This document shows, in pieces, positions 6,820 through 11,302 of a DNA stretch of 11,302 nt. How positions within the stretch are numbered: position 1 is the stretch's first letter; each line of letters starts with the position of its first letter. Source of the stretch: Capsulimonas sp. (GTDB lineage: Bacteria > Armatimonadota > Armatimonadia > Armatimonadales > Capsulimonadaceae). The notes beneath the pieces are model-generated. The model did no database searches and had not been told where the DNA came from. It saw only the letters and a list, made by a program, of their open reading frames with translations. The stretch spans positions 1-11,302 of the forward strand of contig JAOQAA010000220.1 in NCBI GenBank assembly GCA_025963815.1, given 5' to 3'. Made by a program: the position numbers and the translations under genes.

Positions 6820-7932
6820 TTAGACCGTCCCCGACAGCACCGGAAGCTCGCGCATTCCCGGCGTGCGCTTGACGGACTGCGTGACCAGCTGGCCGCAGGC
6901 CGCCGCGATCTGCTGTCCGCGCTCTTTGCGCTGCGTGACCGTAATTCCCGCCGCTTCCAATATTCGTCGGAAGGCCATAATACGATCCACTTCCGGCCGG
7001 CTGAACTGCTCGGTCACGGTCGTCGGATTGTAGGGGATCACATTAAGCGCCGCCGGCATACCCTTCATGAGCTGAGCCAATTCACGGGCGTCCTCGGGAC
7101 GATCGTTGACTTCCTTCAAAAGCACGTATTCGAACGTCAGGCGGCGGCTTGTATGATTGGCGTAAGCCTTGCAGCTCGACATCAATTTTGCGATGGGATA
7201 GTTCTTCGCAACCGGGACCAGACGCTGCCGCAGCGCGTCATTGGGCGCATGCAGGGAAACCGCCAGTGTGATCTGCAGGTCTTCCTGCGCCAGCTTATCG
7301 ATGTTGGGAACAATGCCGACTGTGGAAAGTGTGATATGCCGCATCGCCACGCCGCACTCGGAGTTCAGGATACGAATGGCTTTGAGCGTGTTGTCATAAT
7401 TGAGCAGCGGCTCGCCCATGCCCATCAGGACGATGTGGCTGATCCGTCGCGGCGATTCCGACTGGAGCATCAGGAACTGCGCGACGATCTCGCCGGCCGT
7501 CAGATTGCGTGTCAATCCCTGCGTTCCCGTCGCGCAGAACACGCAGCCCATAGCGCATCCGGCCTGGGTAGAAAGACAAACCGAAACCCGCTTGGTGTCG
7601 GGAAGCAGTACGCACTCGATGGGATAGTTGCCTTCGGTCAGCTTGGCCAGCAGCTTAACGGTGCCGTCGCGCGTATCTTCATGGCGCTCCAGCAGAGAAA
7701 TAGGTTTGCCGGGAAACGCCTCCTCGAGCTGCGTCCGCGCGGCCACCGGAAGGTTCGTCATCTCTTCGAATGATGCGCGAAATCCGCCGCGCTGATCCGG
7801 CATCATCCGCCGGTAAAGCCAGTCGGCGACCTGTCCGCCATGGAATTCCGGCAGCCCCGTCGCCTGCGCGACCGTGGTCCGAATCTCCTGCGCCGTCATC
7901 CCGATCAATGATTGTGAAACGTTGTCCTGCAT
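6820..7932 (-). CDS. rlmN: Dual-specificity 23S rRNA/tRNA adenine-C2 methyltransferase RlmN
   Basis: RlmN is a radical-SAM enzyme that methylates C2 of A2503 in 23S rRNA and A37 in some tRNAs, supporting translational fidelity. From the chosen start the protein is 370 aa, usual for the family. The radical-SAM cluster motif CAMGCVFC is at 126-133, preceded by VCLSTQAGC. GMGEPLLNYDN (171-181) is the conserved GEP motif. The conserved C-terminal Cys346 in AAACGQL is the mono-methylated mechanistic cysteine. The related Cfr has a different profile; RlmN is the better call. A longer frame runs back to 7989, but a strong promoter (7939-7968) lies within it and puts the transcription start at ATG 7932 itself. 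Another in-frame ATG at 7899 is possible but has a poor ribosome site. It is the first gene of a three-gene operon. Confidence 0.95.
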   Translation of the reverse strand: MQDNVSQSLIGMTAQEIRTTVAQATGLPEFHGGQVADWLYRRMMPDQRGGFRASFEEMTNLPVAARTQLEEAFPGKPISLLERHEDTRDGTVKLLAKLTEGNYPIECVLLPDTKRVSVCLSTQAGCAMGCVFCATGTQGLTRNLTAGEIVAQFLMLQSESPRRISHIVLMGMGEPLLNYDNTLKAIRILNSECGVAMRHITLSTVGIVPNIDKLAQEDLQITLAVSLHAPNDALRQRLVPVAKNYPIAKLMSSCKAYANHTSRRLTFEYVLLKEVNDRPEDARELAQLMKGMPAALNVIPYNPTTVTEQFSRPEVDRIMAFRRILEAAGITVTQRKERGQQIAAACGQLVTQSVKRTPGMRELPVLSGTV

Positions 7933-7938
7933 CACAAA

Positions 7939-7968
7939 AGTATACCCTTTTTGAAGGGAGGAAGTCAA
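7939..7968 (-). promoter_or_regulatory. rlmN promoter, leaderless
   Basis: On the minus strand, TTGACT (plus 7963-7968) and TATACT (plus 7939-7944) are separated by 18 bp. The expected +1 base is 7932, the A of the ATG, so the transcript would have no leader. The spacer contains a small dyad CCCTT-N4-AAGGG (7945-7958) that could bind a repressor. Confidence 0.7.
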
Positions 7969-7976
7969 CGAACGAC

Positions 7977-8003
7977 AGAACCCTGGCATGAAGCCCAGGT
8001 TCT
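7977..8003 (-). terminator. Weak hairpin after the MBL-like gene
   Basis: AGAA and CCTGG pair with CCAGG and TTCT around an 8-nt loop, with one bulged C. It lies just 14 nt after the stop of the minus-strand gene ending at 8017 and before the rlmN -35 box. No proper T tract follows on the minus strand, so termination may be leaky and some rlmN expression may come from read-through. Confidence 0.3.
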
Positions 8004-8016
8004 CATTGGTGGAGGC

Positions 8017-8895
8017 TTAGAGTTTGGCGCCCGTCACCTGCGGGGCGGTGACGCCGTTGGCGGTTACGGTGATGGCCCCCTGCATGTCCGTGCGCCAGAT
8101 GCCGGCGCCAGCGGCTTGCAGGCGGTGCAGGGTTCCTGGGTCAGGGGGCGCCTGGGGCGTGGAGGAGATCACGGCGGTGGCGGGGCCGGTGAGGCGCATG
8201 AACTCCAGGGAGGCGCAGTCGGCGCCGCCGTTGCCGGGGACCTGGAGGATGTCGCAGGCGAGGGTGTCGTTGGCGTCGGCCACCAGGTACGGCTCGGCGG
8301 CGGAGTTGCAGGAGCCGGCGAGAAGGATGGCGGTCTGACCGAACTCAAGGCGGCAGATGAGCGGGTCGAGTGAAGCGCGCGGGCTGCGCTGGGGCGGCCA
8401 AAGCACGGCCAGACGCATGGCGCTCTCGCCGATCGTCGTCTTTTCGTTGGAGTGAACGACTCGGTATGGAATCCGCCTGAGGCGCATGCGCTGGATCAGT
8501 TTTTGGCGGGTCGGATCGCCATCGTCCACGGCGCTGTTCCAAATGGATTTGATCGGAATTCGGGAGTCCAGCAAAGCGGTCGTGCCGCCGATCTCATCAA
8601 GGGACGGTGACGCCAGCACGAGGAGATCCACCTGGGTAATGTGCGCCTTTTTCAGTGTGCGCACAACTTCCGCTCCGGACGCGATACCGCCGTCGTTGAT
8701 CAGGATCGTGCGCTTGTCGGGTGTTCGGATCAGCGCGCAGCTTCCGCTGGAGAGTTCAAGAAAGGTGACGGTGATCGTCGGGCGCGGCGTCGGGCGCTGC
8801 TGCTTTCGGAACCACCAGGCAAGCAAAAAACTCATTATGGCAAGCAGAGTTAAGCCCACGATGGACGCGACTGCGGCGCGGCGTTGTGCGTTCAA
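8017..8895 (-). CDS. Membrane-anchored ComEC-type metallo-beta-lactamase-fold protein, metal site lost
   Basis: This is a 292-aa protein with an N-terminal membrane anchor (about 8-29, flanked by Arg residues). A domain of the ComEC/Rec2 C-terminal metallo-beta-lactamase family follows and is probably exported. Recognisable landmarks are the initial strand region (41-70), VLASPSLDEIGG (93-104), LLAGS (191-195), LQVPGNGG (217-224), AVISS (241-245) and the closing IWRTDMQGAITVT (266-278). Each metal-binding position is altered: the HxHxDH motif reads S96-x-S98-x-D100-E101, the LTGD Asp is Ser195, and the VPHHG histidines are Gly221-Asn222. It is therefore unlikely to be an active hydrolase. The start is TTG 8895 with a GAGG site 7 nt upstream. 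It shares a control region with the divergent ccm cluster. The membrane channel part of ComEC is absent, so this is not the DNA uptake protein itself. Confidence 0.75.
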   Translation of the reverse strand: MNAQRRAAVASIVGLTLLAIMSFLLAWWFRKQQRPTPRPTITVTFLELSSGSCALIRTPDKRTILINDGGIASGAEVVRTLKKAHITQVDLLVLASPSLDEIGGTTALLDSRIPIKSIWNSAVDDGDPTRQKLIQRMRLRRIPYRVVHSNEKTTIGESAMRLAVLWPPQRSPRASLDPLICRLEFGQTAILLAGSCNSAAEPYLVADANDTLACDILQVPGNGGADCASLEFMRLTGPATAVISSTPQAPPDPGTLHRLQAAGAGIWRTDMQGAITVTANGVTAPQVTGAKL

Positions 8896-8972
8896 AAGCG
8901 CGCCTCGAATGAGCGAACTGAAACGAACAGGACAGAAATAATCGAGACTGAGTATTGGCGAGGCATCATGAC

Positions 8973-9002
8973 ATTATATCCCGGTGCGCCAACTTCGAAC
9001 AA
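8973..9002 (-). promoter_or_regulatory. Promoter of the MBL-like gene
   Basis: On the minus strand, TTGTTC (plus 8997-9002) and a perfect TATAAT (plus 8973-8978) are 18 bp apart. The predicted start is at 8966, giving a leader of about 70 nt before TTG 8895. The -35 box is poor beyond TTG, which suits an activator-dependent promoter. Confidence 0.65.
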
Positions 9003-9018
9003 CCCCAGCGCGAAACAG

Positions 9019-9036
9019 TTGTGATGAATTTCACAA
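9019..9036. promoter_or_regulatory. CRP/FNR-family binding site in the divergent control region
   Basis: TTGTGATGAATTTCACAA is a dyad with perfect 6-bp arms and a 6-bp spacer. It contains TGTGA-N6-TCACA, the consensus core of E. coli CRP-type sites. Its centre, 9027.5, is 61.5 bp upstream of the predicted starts of both divergent promoters (8966 and 9089). This is the classic class I activation distance. The binding protein is inferred to be of the CRP/FNR family, but the sensed signal cannot be told from the site. Confidence 0.7.
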
Positions 9037-9052
9037 ACTTGCCAAAGCTTCA

Positions 9053-9082
9053 TTGCACGCGGCCTTTGGGTTAAGGTATAAT
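9053..9082 (+). promoter_or_regulatory. Promoter of the ccm cluster
   Basis: TTGCAC (9053-9058) and a perfect TATAAT (9077-9082) are separated by 18 bp. The predicted start is 9089, only 3 nt before the ccmA ATG at 9092, so the transcript is effectively leaderless. It mirrors the minus-strand promoter at 8973-9002 exactly about position 9027.5. Confidence 0.7.
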
Positions 9083-9091
9083 CGATGGGTT

Positions 9092-9703
9092 ATGTCGCGC
9101 CTGCATATTGAAGATCTTTCGATGTCATATCGTGGGCGGACCCTGTTTTCCGGGCTATCGCTCACCCTCGATCCTGGACAGCGCGTTGTCGTCAGCGGCT
9201 CGAACGGGACCGGGAAAAGTACGTTTTTGCGGATCGTCGCGGGATTGACGCGGTCCGACGCCGGCAAGGTCTCTTTTGCCTCGGTCGGCGCCGCCAGCCC
9301 GCCCCGTGAACATTTGGGATACGCCGGTCCGGACGTCAATCCTTACGAAGAGCTGACGGCCGTGGAAAACCTGGAGTTTATCGCACGGCTGCGTGGCTTA
9401 CCTATCGACGCCGACGCTCTGCTGGATCGCATGGGACTGACGGCTCGCGCCCGCCGGACGCCGGTGAAATCGTATTCGTCGGGAATGCGCCAGCGCGTTC
9501 GCCTCGCGTCGTCGCTTGTGGCGACTCCGCCGCTGCTGCTCTGGGATGAGCCGACGGCGATGCTGGACGAGCAGGGGCGACGGATCGTGGACGAAATTTT
9601 GGCGGCGCATCTCGAAGCCGGCGGGATGGCCTTGATTGCAACGAATGATTCCAATGAAATCGGACGCTGGGGCGGCCGGCGCGTCCACTTCGGCGACCGC
9701 TAG
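9092..9703 (+). CDS. ccmA: Heme exporter ATP-binding protein CcmA
   Basis: CcmA is the ATPase of the CcmAB(CD) transporter of system I cytochrome c maturation. It powers release of heme-loaded CcmE at the membrane. The protein is 203 aa, normal for CcmA. Walker A is GSNGTGKST (36-44), the CcmA-type region YEELTAVENLEF is at 85-96, the ABC signature is YSSGMRQRV (128-136) and Walker B is LLLWDEPT (148-155). The switch residue in ATND (183-186) is Asn where most ABC ATPases have His. The frame stays open upstream to 8984, but the promoter at 9053-9082 shows that ATG 9092 is the start. ccmB overlaps the end of the gene. The stretch YEELTAVENLEF and the ccmB/ccmC neighbours favour CcmA over a general ABC-2 exporter. 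Confidence 0.85.
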   Translation: MSRLHIEDLSMSYRGRTLFSGLSLTLDPGQRVVVSGSNGTGKSTFLRIVAGLTRSDAGKVSFASVGAASPPREHLGYAGPDVNPYEELTAVENLEFIARLRGLPIDADALLDRMGLTARARRTPVKSYSSGMRQRVRLASSLVATPPLLLWDEPTAMLDEQGRRIVDEILAAHLEAGGMALIATNDSNEIGRWGGRRVHFGDR

Positions 9704-10379
9704 CCGATGGCTCGATTGCGCGTCCGCCGTCTTCACGAAGGAACTGCGCGTGGAGCTGCGCACGCGCTATGCGCTCAGTGCGGTGGCGCTGTTCGCGGTG
9801 ATCACGGTGATTATGGTGTCCGCTGTGCTGGTCGGCGCATCCGTACGAGCGGATGTGAAGGCGGCTCTGGTCTGGATCATTTTGTTATTTGCGGCGCTTT
9901 CGGGCCTCTCGCGCGTTTTTGTCCGCGAAGAAGAGGCCGGCACGGCGGCGATCCTGCGTCTGACCGCGCCGCCGTCCTCGGTCTTCGCCGGAAAGCTGCT
10001 GTTCAATCTGGCGCTGATCGGCGTTGTGGAACTGGTGAGCGTTCCGCTGTTTTTGCTGCTGATGCCTGTGGAAAAGCTTCAGTTGTGGTTACTGCTGTCG
10101 ATTTTGACGGCTGGGGGTGCGGGGCTGGCGAGCGCCGCGACCTTTACGGCGGCGCTGATCGCGCACGCGGCGTCGGGGAAAAGCGCCCTTTACCCGATTA
10201 TCTCATTTCCGGTGCTGATGCCTCTGGCGCTGATCGCCGTGCAGGCGACAGTCGGCGCATTTGACGCCATCCCGATACATATTCTCCGCGCATGGAACGA
10301 TGTGGGGGTATTAGGCGCGTATGCAATCGTGATGACGACGGCGTCATTCCTGCTTTTTGAATATGTCTGGCATGAATAA
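9654..10379 (+). CDS. ccmB: Heme exporter membrane protein CcmB
   Basis: CcmB is the integral membrane permease partner of CcmA. About six membrane segments can be seen, with residues numbered from ATG 9654: 41-61, 70-87, 111-136, 144-169, 181-201 and 219-237. Before them comes the family's KELRVELR amphipathic stretch, and between segments 2 and 3 the RVFVREEEAGT motif matches the conserved loop of CcmB. The protein would be 241 aa, some 20 longer than usual, because the N-terminus carries an Ala/Ser/Gly-rich extension. The start is uncertain: ATG 9645 and TTG 9636 are alternatives, and no start lies further downstream before the conserved part. Any of them overlaps ccmA by 50 nt or more. 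No Shine-Dalgarno is evident, so translation is probably coupled to ccmA. Confidence 0.85.
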   Translation: MKSDAGAAGASTSATASRWLDCASAVFTKELRVELRTRYALSAVALFAVITVIMVSAVLVGASVRADVKAALVWIILLFAALSGLSRVFVREEEAGTAAILRLTAPPSSVFAGKLLFNLALIGVVELVSVPLFLLLMPVEKLQLWLLLSILTAGGAGLASAATFTAALIAHAASGKSALYPIISFPVLMPLALIAVQATVGAFDAIPIHILRAWNDVGVLGAYAIVMTTASFLLFEYVWHE

Positions 10380-11157
10380 AAGTGTGCAATCCAAAAATCG
10401 AGTGGTCGATTCTTCAACGGCGGCGATCCCGCCGATAAACTTTACACAGCTGCGATTCCCGAAGGTCTTGCTGCTGCTTTTGCTTTGCGCCACGACTGTC
10501 GCCGGATTCCTCTGGTTGCCGCCTGCGGTCGCATTCCGCAATCCGGGCTTGGCGCGTATTGTTGTCTTCCATGTTCCCTGTTCAATCGTCGCGAGTATCG
10601 CTTCCGGCGTCACTCTCTGGTACGCCATCTCTTATCTGATTACGCGCAGTTCCATGGACGATGTCAAATCGCGCGTTTCTGCGGAGCTTTCGCTGCTGTT
10701 CTGGGTGCTGACCACCGTGACCGGCGCAGTTTTCGCCAAGGCGCAGTGGGGGACTTACTGGAACTGGGATATCAAGCAGGGCGCGATCGTCTTGCTGCTC
10801 ATGATCTACGCGGCTTACTTCGCGCTGCGTTCGGCGATCATCGATGAGCGCAAGCAGGCGGCGATCGGCGCGGCGTACTCGATCTTCGCCACTATCTGCG
10901 TTCCCTTCCTCACCTATGTCCTGCCAAACTCCACGGAAGATACGCTGCATCCGAAGGGAACGATTACGACAAAAGAAGGATTGAGCCCCGAGTATCGTAT
11001 TGTACTGTGGGCAGGCGTGCTTGGACTAACGCTGGTTTACGTCTGGGTCTGGCGCCAGCATGTGGCGCTGGATGAAATTCGATTGAAGCTCGCGGCCAGG
11101 CGTTCCGCCAGGCGGGCCGCGCGGACATCGGGCTTTGTAGTAACGGAGACGGAATAA
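10372..11157 (+). CDS. ccmC: Heme-handling membrane protein CcmC
   Basis: CcmC binds heme on the outer face of the membrane through a tryptophan-rich loop and passes it to CcmE. From ATG 10372 the protein has 261 aa. The family's WGTYWNWD motif lies at 126-133. The two external heme-ligand histidines are H67 in FHVP and H193 in DTLHPKG. About six membrane segments are seen at 30-51, 61-91, 105-122, 137-155, 163-184 and 208-227, followed by a basic, Arg-rich C-terminal tail. The ATG overlaps the ccmB stop by 8 nt (ATGAATAA), suggesting translational coupling. ATG 10363 and TTG 10357 in the same frame are alternative starts. CcsA/CcmF share the WWD loop but are larger or differ in layout, and the ccmA-ccmB context settles the call. 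Confidence 0.9.
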   Translation: MNKSVQSKNRVVDSSTAAIPPINFTQLRFPKVLLLLLLCATTVAGFLWLPPAVAFRNPGLARIVVFHVPCSIVASIASGVTLWYAISYLITRSSMDDVKSRVSAELSLLFWVLTTVTGAVFAKAQWGTYWNWDIKQGAIVLLLMIYAAYFALRSAIIDERKQAAIGAAYSIFATICVPFLTYVLPNSTEDTLHPKGTITTKEGLSPEYRIVLWAGVLGLTLVYVWVWRQHVALDEIRLKLAARRSARRAARTSGFVVTETE

Positions 11158-11160
11158 TCA

Positions 11161-11302
11161 ATGGATACGAAGATGATCCCCTTGATGCTGGTGCCGCTGA
11201 TCGTCTGGATCAGTGTGTGGGGGTATCTCTGGGCAATGGACAACAAGATCAAGATGCTGGAGCGCCAGATGACGCTTCGCCACGATGATGAGGACGCAGG
11301 AT
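11161..11302 (+). CDS. ccmD: CcmD-like small membrane protein, cut by the window edge
   Basis: This frame starts at ATG 11161, 3 nt after the ccmC stop, with GGAG (11145-11148) 12 nt upstream. It is still open at the window end after 47 codons. It encodes a single membrane helix (about 5-25, LMLVPLIVWISVWGYLWAM) followed by a cytoplasmic helix DNKIKMLERQM. That is the layout of CcmD, the small protein that stabilises the CcmABC-CcmE complex. The sequence ends in GGAT, so a stop or the next start may fall immediately after the edge. The family is short and poorly conserved, so the call rests on layout and position. Confidence 0.75.
   Translation, partial: MDTKMIPLMLVPLIVWISVWGYLWAMDNKIKMLERQMTLRHDDEDAG

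Noticed and set aside
6658..7773. Open frame of 371 codons on the plus strand
   Set aside because: It runs antisense to rlmN and the start of the PIN-NYN gene; the Arg/His/Gln-rich translation resembles no protein.
7933..7989. N-terminal extension of RlmN from 7989
   Set aside because: The -35 and -10 boxes fall inside it, so it would not be transcribed.
8984..9091. N-terminal extension of CcmA from 8984
   Set aside because: It covers the CRP-type dyad and the promoter; the CcmA core begins at ATG 9092.

Overview
This window is a GC-rich bacterial chromosome segment. It is mostly housekeeping DNA with one small accessory patch. No tRNA, rRNA, insertion sequence, CRISPR array or phage gene is visible. 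The lineage cannot be fixed from the sequence. An animal-type short transketolase, a ccmABC(D) cluster, a WYL regulator and leaderless starts suggest a non-proteobacterial soil or aquatic phylum; Armatimonadota is my best guess, at low confidence.

Layout, left to right. Positions 1-254 hold a terminator for an off-window gene, a perfect 24-bp palindrome, and a near-consensus promoter driving a 615-aa transketolase (255-2102, +). That gene ends in a very strong bidirectional terminator. From 2170 to 3936 (+) lie four small genes, partly lower in GC: a probable ADP-ribosyltransferase-fold protein, two unrecognised small proteins, and a secreted one-domain Ig-like protein. A long hairpin at 3968-4012 separates them from the convergent minus-strand genes.

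The minus-strand genes are transcribed from right to left. An operon reads rlmN (7932-6820), then a 597-aa coiled-coil/helical-repeat/PIN-NYN protein (6816-5023), then a WYL-domain regulator (5011-4025), with gaps of only 3 and 11 nt. Upstream of it, on the same strand, is a membrane-anchored protein of the ComEC-type metallo-beta-lactamase family that has lost its metal ligands (8895-8017).

The plus-strand ccmA-ccmB-ccmC-ccmD-like cluster (9092 to the window edge) diverges from that gene. It encodes the heme-handling ABC transporter and CcmC of cytochrome c maturation.

The most striking structure is the 8966-9089 divergent control region. Two TTG...-18-TATAAT promoters face away from each other around one TGTGA-N6-TCACA dyad. 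The dyad is centred at exactly -61.5 from both predicted starts, which is class I CRP geometry in both directions. The rlmN and ccmA promoters place transcription starts on or within 3 nt of the start codon, so both mRNAs are probably leaderless.
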